Shown: positions 8,454 to 16,367 of the stretch, piece after piece | Layout of the letters: every line of letters starts with the position of its first letter | Numbering within the stretch: position 1 is the first letter of the stretch | Assembly: GCA_024691325.1 (NCBI GenBank) | Contig: JAILNR010000037.1 | Span: forward strand, 1 to 64,000 | Length of the DNA: 64,000 nt | Reading direction: 5' to 3' | Source of the DNA: Saccharofermentans sp. | Lineage (GTDB): Bacteria; Bacillota; Clostridia; Saccharofermentanales; Saccharofermentanaceae | Program-made: the position numbers and the translations under genes | Notes under the pieces: generated by a model | Databases searched by the model: none | What the model saw: only the letters and a program-made list of their open reading frames with translations | What the model was told of the DNA's origin: nothing

Positions 8454-9005
8454 TTAATTGCTTATGAATCCGATTATGCCTGTCATAGACTTAAACGGAT
8501 GCATGAGATATCCATCATCGAGAGTGATTCCAATTCTCCTCACATCGGGCACATTCTCGAAGATACTCTGTTGAACGCTTAACGGCACATCGCCGTAGCC
8601 GGGGGCGAATCTGAAAGACTGACCTTTAAGACCGAGCCTTTGCTGATACTCATTCGTGACTTCTTCTATATAAGCATTTGCTGCCGCGTCTATAAGTATC
8701 ATCCTTGAAGGGTCAGATTCTTTAAGTTTATCTATCCTGTTATCTACTGCCGGACCCAAAGTGGAGACCAAGACAGCAACGCTGTCCGAGTTATTCTTCC
8801 TGAACAATTCAGACAGCGATGAATAGTTGATATCTATAGGACAATTGTCCAAAGGAAAGTAACGGAAGGCAAATGCGGGACGGGCTATCGACTTTACTTC
8901 ACCGATCGCCTTTCTTACCATCCCGATCTGCTCTTCATCAGGTTCATTCTTAAAATTCAGATACGAGAGAGTTCTTTTCTCGAGTACTGTCAGATCTGAA
9001 TTCAA
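8454..9005 (-). CDS. Stand-alone methionine synthase reactivation-domain protein, copy 2
   Basis: A 183-residue homologue of the MetH C-terminal activation domain, with RFAPGYGDVPLSVQ (residues 132-145) and MHPFKSMTGIIGF near the end. It is the probable ancestral copy, because it follows an intact HIT gene. The start is TTG at 9005, overlapping the HIT stop (TTGA) with GGAG upstream, so translation is likely coupled. It lies in the alaS-HIT run, away from metH at 2.5-4.9 kb. It is about 67% identical to copy 1, so both have probably been kept under selection for some time. Confidence 0.88.
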   Translation of the reverse strand: MNSDLTVLEKRTLSYLNFKNEPDEEQIGMVRKAIGEVKSIARPAFAFRYFPLDNCPIDINYSSLSELFRKNNSDSVAVLVSTLGPAVDNRIDKLKESDPSRMILIDAAANAYIEEVTNEYQQRLGLKGQSFRFAPGYGDVPLSVQQSIFENVPDVRRIGITLDDGYLMHPFKSMTGIIGFISN

Positions 9006-9343
9006 ATCATCTTCTCCGTAAGCTTAACACCTCCGATGATATGGAAATGCAGATGATTTACAGTCTGACCTCCATCCTCGCCGCAGTTGTTAATTACTCT
9101 GAAACCGTTGCCGAGTCCTTCTGCTTCTGCCACCTTGGCTATAGCCTTGGAACAAGCATGAAGATACTCTGCGCCGTCTTCCTGGGAAGAAATATCAATG
9201 ATGTTGTCGAAGTGCTTCTTCGGTACTACGAGAACATGTGTGGGCGCTACGGGATTAATATCCCTGAAGCACAGAACCTTATCATCCTCATAAACCTTTG
9301 TTGAAGGGATCTTACCTTCCACGATGTCACAGAATAAGCACAT
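9002..9343 (-). CDS. HIT-family (Hint-like) nucleotide hydrolase
   Basis: A 113-residue histidine-triad protein. It shows the N-terminal CLFCDIVEGKIPS zinc/nucleotide motif and the C-terminal catalytic triad NHLHFHIIGG (H-x-H-x-H), as in HinT purine nucleoside phosphoramidases. The ATG at 9343 is chosen because GGAGG lies 6 bases upstream; longer in-frame starts run into alaS. Only one base separates it from the alaS stop. Hint proteins cleave aminoacyl-AMP-type adducts, which fits a position just after an aminoacyl-tRNA synthetase. Confidence 0.93.
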   Translation of the reverse strand: MCLFCDIVEGKIPSTKVYEDDKVLCFRDINPVAPTHVLVVPKKHFDNIIDISSQEDGAEYLHACSKAIAKVAEAEGLGNGFRVINNCGEDGGQTVNHLHFHIIGGVKLTEKMI

Positions 9344-9344
9344 A

Positions 9345-12020
9345 TTATCCTCCAATCTGAGTGCGGAGTGCATCCTCAACAGCCTTCAATGCATCAGCGA
9401 TCCTGGAAGCATCCTTACCGCCAGCCTGAGCCATGTCAGGTCTTCCGCCGCCACCGCCGCCGCAGATTTTTGCAGCCTCGCGGATGATGTTGCCGCAGTG
9501 GGCACCCTTTGAGACAGCGTCCTTGGTAGCCATAGCCGTGAACAGAACTTTGCCGCCTGCCGCACTTGCCAGGAATACTACACCGGACCCGATATTGTCT
9601 CTTATCTTATCTGCAGTATCACGGAGTGCAGGTGCATCCTCTGCATCACACTCACTGATTACAACCTTAAGGCCTGAGATCTCGATCGCCTTGGAAACTG
9701 CCTCGTCAGCGAAGTTTCCTGCCTGAGCCTTCTTCATCTCAGAGATCTCCTTGTTAGCTGCCTTGATCTCAGCAAGAACAGACTTGCTCTTCTCTGCGAT
9801 CTGATCGTGGTTAACCTTAAGAACTGAAGCTGTCTCGTTAATGAGGGCTCTGTCGGCCTTGCTCATCTCGTAGCACTTGGCACCGGTAACTGCCTCAATT
9901 CTTCTTGTGCCGGCAGCGATACCTGTCTCGGAAACGATCCTGAACTGACCTGCCTGTGATGTTGACTTAAGATGAGTACCACCACAGAACTCGAGGTCAA
10001 ATGCATTCTCGAAAGGACCAACGGAAACAACTCTTACACGCTCGCCGTACTTCTCACCGAAGATAGCGATAGCTCCGACCTTCTTGGCCTCCTCGAGACT
10101 CATCTCCTTGGTGATGACAGGAAGATCCTGCAAAATTACGTCGTTAACGATAGCCTCGATCTTATCTACTTCCTCTGCGCTCAAAGCCTGGAAGTGTGTG
10201 AAGTCAAATCTTAATCTGTCCTGACCTACGAATGAACCAGCCTGCTCGACGTGGGTTCCAAGAACCTGTCTTAAAGCGGACAAGAGCATGTGTGTAGCAG
10301 TGTGGTTTCTTGCGATTGAGAGTCTTGCCTTGGAGTCGACCTTAACAGTTACGGCAGAACCCTTCTTGATGCCGCCTTCAACGATCTCGACAGTATGCAG
10401 ATACTTGCCGGAATTCTCCTTATCCACAGACTTGATAACAGCCTTGAAGCCGTCGCCTTCGATAACACCGTCATCGTGGATCTGACCACCCATAGTGGCA
10501 TAAGCTGTTGTCTTATCGAGAACGAGGATAACCTCATCACCTGAGAATGCCTCATCCTCACTGTGAAGTTCGCCCTCCTCGTCTTTCTTAACGATATGAA
10601 GAACCTTGGCATCGCAGTCAAGTGACTCGTATCCCAAGTATTCTGTTTCAGCTGCATCGTCAGTTACTTCCTTGGGAAGAGCATTGCCGCCCCATGCTGT
10701 ACTTACGAGGGCCTTGGTCGCTGCTCTTGCTGTCTCCTTCTGCTTCTTCATGGAAGCCTTGAAGCCTTCCTCATCCACATCGAGACCTGCGTCCTTTGCA
10801 ATCTCCTTGGTAAGATCCAACGGAAATCCGTATGTGTCGTGGAGCTTGAATGCATCCTCGCCTGCAAGAGTTGTCTTGCCGCTCTTTTTTGCCTCGTCGA
10901 TCATGCCGTTTAAGATCTCAGTACCGGAAGCAACTGTTCTGTGGAAAGCCTCTTCCTCCTGAGCGATTATCTTCATGATGTAGTCGTGTCTTGTGAGAAG
11001 ATCGGGATATGCATCCTTGTTCTGGTCGATAACGACTTCAGCGATATCTGTTAAGAAGAGCTTTTCGATACCGAGCAAGCGGCCGAATCTTGCGGCTCTT
11101 CTCATAAGTCTTCTTAATACGTAGCCTCTTCCCTCGTTGCTCGGGAGAACGCCGTCGGAGATCATCATGGTGGAAGATCTCATGTGGTCTGTGATAACTC
11201 TGATGGCAACGTCGTCATCGTGGTTAGCATTATATGTCTTGCCCGCTATCGTGCAGACAGTATCGAGTATCTTTCTTACTGTATCTACCTCAAAGAGGTT
11301 ATCAACACCCTGCATGACGCAAGCGACACGCTCAAGCCCCGCACCGGTATCGATATTCTTCTGCTTCAAAGGAAGATAGGAGCCATCCTCCTGTCGGTCG
11401 AACTGGGAGAAAACGAGGTTCCAGATCTCAACGAATCTGTCGCACTCACATCCGGGCTTACAGTCGGGCTTTCCGCAGCCGTGCTCAACACCTCTGTCAA
11501 AGTAGATCTCGGAGCAGGGGCCGCAAGGACCTGTACCATGCTCCCAGAAGTTATCTTCCTTGCCGAGTCTTACTATTCTTTCTTCGGGAACACCGATCTT
11601 ATCTCTCCAGATTGCATATGCCTCATCGTCCTCGAGGAAAACCGAAGGATAGAGCTTCTCGGGTTCGATCTGAAGATTCTGGGTCAAAAACTCCCACGCC
11701 CACGGAATAACCTCATCCTTAAAGTAATCTCCGAAAGAGAAGTTTCCGAGCATCTCGAAGTATGTACCGTGTCTTGAAGTGTGACCTACGTTCTCGATAT
11801 CGGGAGTACGGATGCACTTCTGGCATGTAGTAACTCTCTTTCGGGGAGGTGTCTCGGCACCAGTAAAGTAGGGCTTCATAGGTGTCATACCCGCGTTGAT
11901 AAGAAGGATCGAAGGATCATTCTTCGGAACAAGAGAGAATGAAGGCAGTCTCAAATGTCCCTTTGACTCAAAAAACGAAAGATATCTTTCTCTAATCTCA
12001 TTTAAACCGAGAGGTTCCAT
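9345..12020 (-). CDS. alaS: Alanyl-tRNA synthetase
   Basis: Charges tRNA-Ala and edits mischarged Ser/Gly. The 891 residues are full length. The class II catalytic domain is N-terminal (FFESKGHLRLPSFSLVP, TCQKCIRTPDIENVGHTSRH), the editing domain carries HTATHMLLSALR and the zinc-site CGGTHL, and the C-Ala domain ends with the glycine-rich CGGGGGGRPDMAQAGG. The start at 12020 has AAGGAG about 9 bases upstream. HIT follows after one base. A good promoter lies at 12053-12081. The leader is too short for a T-box. Confidence 0.98.
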   Translation of the reverse strand: MEPLGLNEIRERYLSFFESKGHLRLPSFSLVPKNDPSILLINAGMTPMKPYFTGAETPPRKRVTTCQKCIRTPDIENVGHTSRHGTYFEMLGNFSFGDYFKDEVIPWAWEFLTQNLQIEPEKLYPSVFLEDDEAYAIWRDKIGVPEERIVRLGKEDNFWEHGTGPCGPCSEIYFDRGVEHGCGKPDCKPGCECDRFVEIWNLVFSQFDRQEDGSYLPLKQKNIDTGAGLERVACVMQGVDNLFEVDTVRKILDTVCTIAGKTYNANHDDDVAIRVITDHMRSSTMMISDGVLPSNEGRGYVLRRLMRRAARFGRLLGIEKLFLTDIAEVVIDQNKDAYPDLLTRHDYIMKIIAQEEEAFHRTVASGTEILNGMIDEAKKSGKTTLAGEDAFKLHDTYGFPLDLTKEIAKDAGLDVDEEGFKASMKKQKETARAATKALVSTAWGGNALPKEVTDDAAETEYLGYESLDCDAKVLHIVKKDEEGELHSEDEAFSGDEVILVLDKTTAYATMGGQIHDDGVIEGDGFKAVIKSVDKENSGKYLHTVEIVEGGIKKGSAVTVKVDSKARLSIARNHTATHMLLSALRQVLGTHVEQAGSFVGQDRLRFDFTHFQALSAEEVDKIEAIVNDVILQDLPVITKEMSLEEAKKVGAIAIFGEKYGERVRVVSVGPFENAFDLEFCGGTHLKSTSQAGQFRIVSETGIAAGTRRIEAVTGAKCYEMSKADRALINETASVLKVNHDQIAEKSKSVLAEIKAANKEISEMKKAQAGNFADEAVSKAIEISGLKVVISECDAEDAPALRDTADKIRDNIGSGVVFLASAAGGKVLFTAMATKDAVSKGAHCGNIIREAAKICGGGGGGRPDMAQAGGKDASRIADALKAVEDALRTQIGG

Positions 12021-12052
12021 GTGCGTTATCTCCTTAATTTTTAAACCAATGA

Positions 12053-12081
12053 ATTATAAAACGAATACACCCTCAATGCAA
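12053..12081 (-). promoter_or_regulatory. Predicted promoter of alaS
   Basis: On the minus strand TTGCAT (12081-12076), 17 bases, then a perfect TATAAT (12058-12053). The inferred transcript start is about 25 bases before the alaS ATG. Confidence 0.7.
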
Positions 12082-12090
12082 TTTATATTA

Positions 12091-13149
12091 TTATTTATTA
12101 ATAGAACTCATTGCCTTTATCAGATACTGTTCATACATATCTATGACTTCCTGATCCTCTATCGTAATCTTTATTCCATCGTATAAGCTTAATCTGAACA
12201 ATATGTTGAAGAATGGGGGAACCAGTGATGCGGTCACAAGGAATTTGATCCTTCCGTTGTTAAGTTCATCGCTTATGATCCTGACCTTCACATCCTCTGC
12301 AAGACCTGAGAACGCTTTCAGAAGTTCTTTGGTGTTATCACTCTCAAGTGTGATCGTGAAATCTTTGCTGGCAGAAGAAGCGAAAGCATCTACAGAATCT
12401 TTAAGGTACTTGTTAAGGATCTTGTCCTTATCCTTTCCGAATCCAATATACCCCTTCTGGCCTAACAGCTTAAACTCCTTCATCCTGTCGATTCTGTAAC
12501 GCTTAATGGCGGCCTTGGGGTCAGTACCGTTATCGACTGCATCGTTATCGACAGCGATTATGTAGTAATGAGAATTCTCGAAGTCCAAAGCAATTGGAGA
12601 GACCTTACGTTCCGAGTCGCCCCTTATTCCGCCGGCAACGATATATCCGTATTTAAAGCCCAGTACATAGCCTTCATCTATAGCTGTTCTTATCGTGTTA
12701 AGTGATGAAGTAGAAGATATTCTCTGAACTTTCCTGTCATCGTGAGGAACGACCGAATTATAGTCTTTCTTAAAGTAATTCGGGTACATCTTCTTTATCT
12801 TCCCGCACAGACCACTGTCGATAAAGTCGGTAGCATTAATGGCATCCACTATAAGTCTTGCCTCATCAAGGGTGAGCTCATTTTTGATCTCTCCCCTTAA
12901 GTATTTTCTGCTTTCGAGAGTGATCCAGTCAGTGCCGGTATCCACCATATCAACACTTCTTGCAAACTCATTGAGCCTGTTTATATCGGCATATACCGAC
13001 TTGCGTTCGAAGTCATTTCCCGTCTTCTCACTCAAGTATGACAGTATCTCACCCATAGTGCGTCCCGTCTCACTCGGGTCGGCACCCAATTGGTCAAAGT
13101 AGTAGTACAGATACAAAAGTTTGAGTTTGGACTTTTCAGTATTAGCCAT
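12091..13149 (-). CDS. WYL-domain transcriptional regulator
   Basis: A 352-residue regulator. The N-terminal ~70 residues are a winged-helix-like domain (KLLYLYYYFDQLGAD..., SVYADINRLNEFA). The centre is a WYL-type ligand-sensing domain (VLGFKYGYIV, SPIALDFENSHYYIIAVD, KRYRIDRMKEFKLL), followed by a C-terminal WCX-like region. WYL proteins usually sense nucleotides or small molecules and act as repressors or activators. The ATG at 13149 is chosen for its GAGAGGTG site. The promoter carries a pair of TTAGTACA boxes, suggesting autoregulation. There is no defence cluster beside it. Confidence 0.88.
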   Translation of the reverse strand: MANTEKSKLKLLYLYYYFDQLGADPSETGRTMGEILSYLSEKTGNDFERKSVYADINRLNEFARSVDMVDTGTDWITLESRKYLRGEIKNELTLDEARLIVDAINATDFIDSGLCGKIKKMYPNYFKKDYNSVVPHDDRKVQRISSTSSLNTIRTAIDEGYVLGFKYGYIVAGGIRGDSERKVSPIALDFENSHYYIIAVDNDAVDNGTDPKAAIKRYRIDRMKEFKLLGQKGYIGFGKDKDKILNKYLKDSVDAFASSASKDFTITLESDNTKELLKAFSGLAEDVKVRIISDELNNGRIKFLVTASLVPPFFNILFRLSLYDGIKITIEDQEVIDMYEQYLIKAMSSINK

Positions 13150-13168
13150 ATAAACACCTCTCTTATGA

Positions 13169-13197
13169 TTAGTACAATTATTAGTACACCACAACAA
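13169..13197 (-). promoter_or_regulatory. Promoter and direct-repeat operator of the WYL gene
   Basis: On the minus strand TTGTTG (13197-13192), a 17-base spacer and TACTAA (13174-13169) form a plausible promoter. Over it lie two identical TTAGTACA boxes (plus-strand reading, 13169-13176 and 13181-13188) exactly 12 bases apart. One covers the -10 box and the other sits in the spacer. This is a good candidate for WYL-protein autoregulation. Confidence 0.5.
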
Positions 13198-13239
13198 AGA
13201 GATATTGGCAACATTCAAACTACATAATCTGTATACACT

Positions 13240-13863
13240 TCAATCCTGATAAGAGCTGATTACCTCGATTTCAGCATTCGGGTATACTTCATATAGAGAA
13301 TTTATATCAATATCACCGTCAGAAGAAGGGTATGTTATTACTTTACTCACATTTCTCTCAAAAGCATCTCCCAGTTCATCATGAAGCATATTAGGGGGAA
13401 TTCTTATTACAATATCGTCATAATCGAGATCAATCGTATATTCGATTATGCGCGTGCCGCTACTAATGATAACATCCAACTGTCCGTTGTTATGAATAAC
13501 ACACTGTGGATTCTCCTCAATATAATCCAAAAGCAAACTTACAAGCTCATTCGATTCTTTCAATGAAGATACACCATAAAGGAATAACGATACCCTCTCA
13601 CTATTGATACACAAAGAATCGACGTAAAAATCAGATAATCCATTAGCATGACAATAATCCGTGAACCCATCAAACTCTTCGGTTTTGTCTACCTCCTCAC
13701 AATGATGGGTGTGAAGAGCCTTATACAAAGTATAAATTCTCCCTACTCGATATACAGCAAAAGAAAGACCAATAACTATACACACTATCAAAGATATGAT
13801 GGTTATTCTTTTCTTAATAAAATGCTCATTGTTCCGCTGATTCATAACTATGTATCGCTTCAT
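13240..13863 (-). CDS. Membrane-anchored protein of unknown function
   Basis: About 207 residues with one N-terminal membrane segment (RITIISLIVCIVIGLSFAVY) and an extracytoplasmic domain of about 160 residues that matches nothing I recognise. The start is uncertain. The ATG at 13863 has GGGGGAGG 12 bases upstream; the ATG at 13845 has none. Either start overlaps the end of the preceding small secreted-protein gene, so the two are probably co-expressed. The sequence is AT-richer than neighbouring housekeeping genes. Confidence 0.6.
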   Translation of the reverse strand: MKRYIVMNQRNNEHFIKKRITIISLIVCIVIGLSFAVYRVGRIYTLYKALHTHHCEEVDKTEEFDGFTDYCHANGLSDFYVDSLCINSERVSLFLYGVSSLKESNELVSLLLDYIEENPQCVIHNNGQLDVIISSGTRIIEYTIDLDYDDIVIRIPPNMLHDELGDAFERNVSKVITYPSSDGDIDINSLYEVYPNAEIEVISSYQD

Positions 13864-14107
13864 AATAGTAATAATCCTCCCCCAAAACTGTTTCAACAAA
13901 AGAGCATTGAACTTTTGTAACTGAAAGGCAATCACTAAAGAATCTGGCATCGTCGGGATTAACTCCATTACTACTGAAACAGTAGTATCCTTCGCAATCA
14001 GATACCTTATACATATCAGGCTTATTGATTTCTTCTGCAAGTACGACTCCGGGGAAACCTGTCAAAATGACAGATGACAACAATACTGTTGAAAGTATTC
14101 TTTTCAT
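13826..14107 (-). CDS. Small secreted protein
   Basis: A 93-residue protein with a clear signal peptide (MKRILSTVLLSSVILTGFPG, cleavage near VLAEE). The mature part is a ~68-residue acidic peptide with three cysteines (VSDCEGYYCFS, FSDC). The stop lies inside the start of the downstream membrane protein gene. The ribosome site (AGGATGG) is buried in a strong palindrome (14116-14155). The function is unknown; small size and pairing with a membrane protein could fit a secreted signal or immunity-type pair, but nothing shows this directly. Confidence 0.6.
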   Translation of the reverse strand: MKRILSTVLLSSVILTGFPGVVLAEEINKPDMYKVSDCEGYYCFSSNGVNPDDARFFSDCLSVTKVQCSFVETVLGEDYYYYEAIHSYESAEQ

Positions 14108-14115
14108 AATAAAAC

Positions 14116-14155
14116 CATCCTAATTAAGCGTCACATAAGGCGCCTAATTAGGATG
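14116..14155 (-). promoter_or_regulatory. Hairpin covering the ribosome site of the small secreted protein
   Basis: Perfect 11-base arms CATCCTAATTA / TAATTAGGATG, extended by a GCG/CGC helix after one mismatch, with a ~10-base loop. On the transcript the right-hand arm contains the AGGATGG ribosome site that lies 8-9 bases before the ATG at 14107, so folding would hide it. As DNA it could equally be a dimeric operator. Confidence 0.6.
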
Positions 14156-14297
14156 ACATTCGTACTTTTTGAACTTGAGGGAAAACTGCGGTATGGGGGG
14201 TAAACAGTTTGTGAATTATGGAGAGATTCACGATGTACCAAAATCGCACCTAAATTGCCCGATTTGGTACGAAAAAGTGCACAAACAGTGGGACGGC

Positions 14298-14421
14298 AAC
14301 GCGTTCGACTCGTTGGACAGAAACGTGGACAGTTTTTATAATTGTCCACAAAATTGTCCACCGCGGCCTTATATGGACAGAAGTGTGGACAGTTTTGAAA
14401 AAAGTCCACCAAACTGTCCAC
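14298..14421 (+). repeat. Eight-box tandem inverted element, GGACAG type, copy 1
   Basis: A 124-base element repeated in inverse orientation at 48081-48204 with about five mismatches. GGACAG boxes start at 14315/14327 and 14375/14387; inverted GTCC boxes lie at 14344/14356 and 14404/14416. All pairs are 12 bases apart, and the two modules are offset by 60 bases. Each module folds as a two-helix stem. The surrounding 380-base gap (14108-14487) also holds a hairpin, GTACCAAAATCG (14235-14246) with CGATTTGGTAC (14260-14270), and the hairpin at 14116-14155; I see no gene there. Confidence 0.85.
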
Positions 14422-14487
14422 AATGCTTGTTTTCGTGTACAAAATCGGTACGTTTATCAATCGTGTCCCGGCACCGACAATATATAG

Positions 14488-15600
14488 TTACATCTTGTAC
14501 TGGCGGTTGATCCTTACCTCGGGTCTTAAATCGGCAAGATACAATACCATCAGAAAGAACCACTCAAGAGGCTTCATAAGAATATAGACCGCATCAGCGC
14601 TCCCGGGATTTTTGATGTGCCTGGAAACCGGGTAGCCGTAAGTATCGTAAAAATGTCTTATGCGTCTGTGTAATCCCGGGAACTTCTCCTGTAAAAGTTC
14701 CTCGAAAGCATTGGCAATACAAAGCTGACGGTTAACAACGATGACCGCACCTCTTCTACTGCCGAGTCTTATCGGCTTAACAACCTTCTCGTGACCGCCC
14801 GCAGCTACTGTACAAAGATAATGGCCTTCGTATTCAAGTGGCGGTGGCGGTATCTGCTTTGAGAATGTCCAGTCAGCAGTATCGGTAAAGGCTTTAACAG
14901 GAGCATCGAGTCCCTGACCCGCCAGTACAAAGAAGATCTCAAGAAGTGCAACGATGAAGAACAGCATAAGAAGCAAAGGGAAAGCATAACTCGAGAGCTT
15001 CACCGCCTTAAAGTACAACCACTTGAACTTTGAGTGACCGCTCATCTGATCTTCTCTAGTCTTATAGTAAGCCACCTGTTCCTTCATGTGCTTCACTATC
15101 ACGCGTGCCGACAAAAGAAGAATGTTGAAGTGGTAAACATAGAACAGAAGTCCAATATTTCTATTGGCATTCTTAAAAAGCTGAACAGCTACTGCAATCT
15201 GAATAATATTAAGCAGTATAAGATTCGCTATCAGGAACACTGAAAACAACGGCGACAGTCTGTCGGCTCTGAAATAAAGAAGTACTATGTAACCTGCAAA
15301 TCCAATCAGCAAAGGGAAGAATAAAGCAGGAAAATATTCCGATGAGATCGGGGTATGTAACTCATCAGGATAGATTGGCTCATACCACTCACCTCTTACA
15401 TTAAATATCGCCAGAAGGATAAGATAGAAAAAACCTCCGACGATGACCGTTATTGTGGAAACGGCTTTCTCGAACCTGGGCTTTTTTGCAAAGCAGTTAA
15501 TGATATTCCAAAGAGTAAGTCCACCGGGAATGCCGAAGACTATCAAAAACATTATCAGATATCCGAATATAATCTGAGGGTGTTCCCAAAACAATTCCAT
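14488..15600 (-). CDS. Multi-pass membrane protein (DUF6688-like)
   Basis: A 370-residue protein with about six hydrophobic segments in the first ~265 residues (e.g. FGYLIMFLIVFGIPGGLTLW, FFYLILLAIFNV, LLLMLFFIVALLEIFFVL) and a soluble C-terminal domain (YLCTVAAGGHEKVVKPIRLG, QEKFPGLHRRIRHFYDTYG, SADAVYILMKPLEWFFL). The C-terminal pattern resembles the DUF6688 family from memory. The role is unknown. The ATG at 15600 is preferred to that at 15606 because the AAGGAG site is too close to the first. A clear promoter with an inverted repeat in its spacer precedes it. Confidence 0.7.
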   Translation of the reverse strand: MELFWEHPQIIFGYLIMFLIVFGIPGGLTLWNIINCFAKKPRFEKAVSTITVIVGGFFYLILLAIFNVRGEWYEPIYPDELHTPISSEYFPALFFPLLIGFAGYIVLLYFRADRLSPLFSVFLIANLILLNIIQIAVAVQLFKNANRNIGLLFYVYHFNILLLSARVIVKHMKEQVAYYKTREDQMSGHSKFKWLYFKAVKLSSYAFPLLLMLFFIVALLEIFFVLAGQGLDAPVKAFTDTADWTFSKQIPPPPLEYEGHYLCTVAAGGHEKVVKPIRLGSRRGAVIVVNRQLCIANAFEELLQEKFPGLHRRIRHFYDTYGYPVSRHIKNPGSADAVYILMKPLEWFFLMVLYLADLRPEVRINRQYKM

Positions 15601-15622
15601 TTTCATCTCTCCTTACGGGGAC

Positions 15623-15651
15623 ATAATATCACGAGGCATCTCGTAATACAA
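15623..15651 (-). promoter_or_regulatory. Promoter with inverted repeat in its spacer
   Basis: On the minus strand TTGTAT (15651-15646), 17 bases, TATTAT (15628-15623). The spacer contains ACGAG-GCAT-CTCGT (15631-15644), a perfect 5-base-arm inverted repeat placed where a MerR-type activator or a repressor could act. Confidence 0.55.
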
Positions 15652-15750
15652 GACATTTTTCTCGTTTTACGATATATTGTTATCGACAATTGAAAATGAC
15701 GGGGAGGAAAGCCTCACCCGCCAATAGAATTGGGATAGTTTGGAAAAAAG

Positions 15751-16197
15751 TCACACGTTTACATTCGCAGTTTCTGCCTTCATCTGTGTCCTGCTTCTTA
15801 CGGTCTTAACCGAAGCTGCAAAGATCTTATGTATCGTCGATATCGAGTTTATAAGCATATCGCGGTCATTCTCATCGATTCCGAGGGATGCACAGAAGTC
15901 CAGATATACCATAAGCTTTCCGGTCGCATAGTATCCAGATTCAAGCATCTGCGTAAATCTGTCTCTTCCGATTGATTCGGAAGCAAGATTAGCTGCAGTT
16001 GTCATATTCATCAGTTCCTGAAAGATGAGGTTTCCAATCGATGTGTGTCCGTTCATCTTAAGTGATTTGATGTAGCCGTATGCGATGATACAGGTGTCAT
16101 TGGCAAGCTGCTTTAACTCAAGCCCTTTGCTTTGCTTATTCACATTCTCGTTCTTCTCTTCGGCAACGTTTGTTTCTTTAATTTCATTCTCTTCCAT
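15751..16197 (-). CDS. Four-helix-bundle protein (23S rRNA-intervening-sequence type)
   Basis: A 148-residue, mostly helical protein. The core from LKQLANDTCIIAYGYIKSL onward, with FQELMNMTTAANLASESIG and a final long helix, resembles the S23/IVP four-helix-bundle family. That family is found in 23S rRNA intervening sequences and, more often, as free-standing genes of unknown role, frequently near retroelements. No retroelement is visible here. The N-terminal 25 residues are Glu/Asn/Lys-rich and probably disordered. It is transcribed divergently from the DUF1015 gene. Confidence 0.65.
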   Translation of the reverse strand: MEENEIKETNVAEEKNENVNKQSKGLELKQLANDTCIIAYGYIKSLKMNGHTSIGNLIFQELMNMTTAANLASESIGRDRFTQMLESGYYATGKLMVYLDFCASLGIDENDRDMLINSISTIHKIFAASVKTVRSRTQMKAETANVNV

Positions 16198-16287
16198 ACA
16201 ATGATCTCCTTATTCAAAATACGTTTATTCGCCGGCAGATAAAGCGTATCACCTTGCAAGTTGGGATTGGGACAAAAATGACGACAA

Positions 16288-16310
16288 AAAACGACAATTC
16301 TTGTCGTTTT
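16288..16310. promoter_or_regulatory. Perfect palindrome upstream of DUF1015 gene
   Basis: AAAACGACAA-TTC-TTGTCGTTTT, a 23-base perfect inverted repeat. Two more GACAA half-sites lie directly upstream (71-75 and 83-87 of the 16200 block, i.e. 16271 and 16283). It sits about 60 bases before the DUF1015 start in a divergent intergenic region, so it is a candidate operator for either gene. Confidence 0.5.
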
Positions 16311-16367
16311 ATTGCCGGACCCGTGATAGAATACACACTATATTTATTTAATAAGAGGCTTTTATTA

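Noticed and set aside
11184..11777. A 197-codon plus-strand frame inside alaS
   Set aside because: Antisense to conserved alaS catalytic sequence, with no start signals and no recognisable domain.
12021..12090. T-box leader before alaS
   Set aside because: The gap is only 70 bases and already holds a consensus promoter; there is no room for stem I or a terminator.
14298..14421. Replication origin based on TTGTCCACA-like DnaA boxes
   Set aside because: No dnaA, dnaN, rpmH or AT-rich unwinding region is nearby, and the boxes form strict palindromic modules; I keep DnaA binding only as an alternative idea.
15751..16197. 23S rRNA intervening sequence
   Set aside because: The protein resembles the family, but no rRNA sequence flanks it, so it is a free-standing gene.
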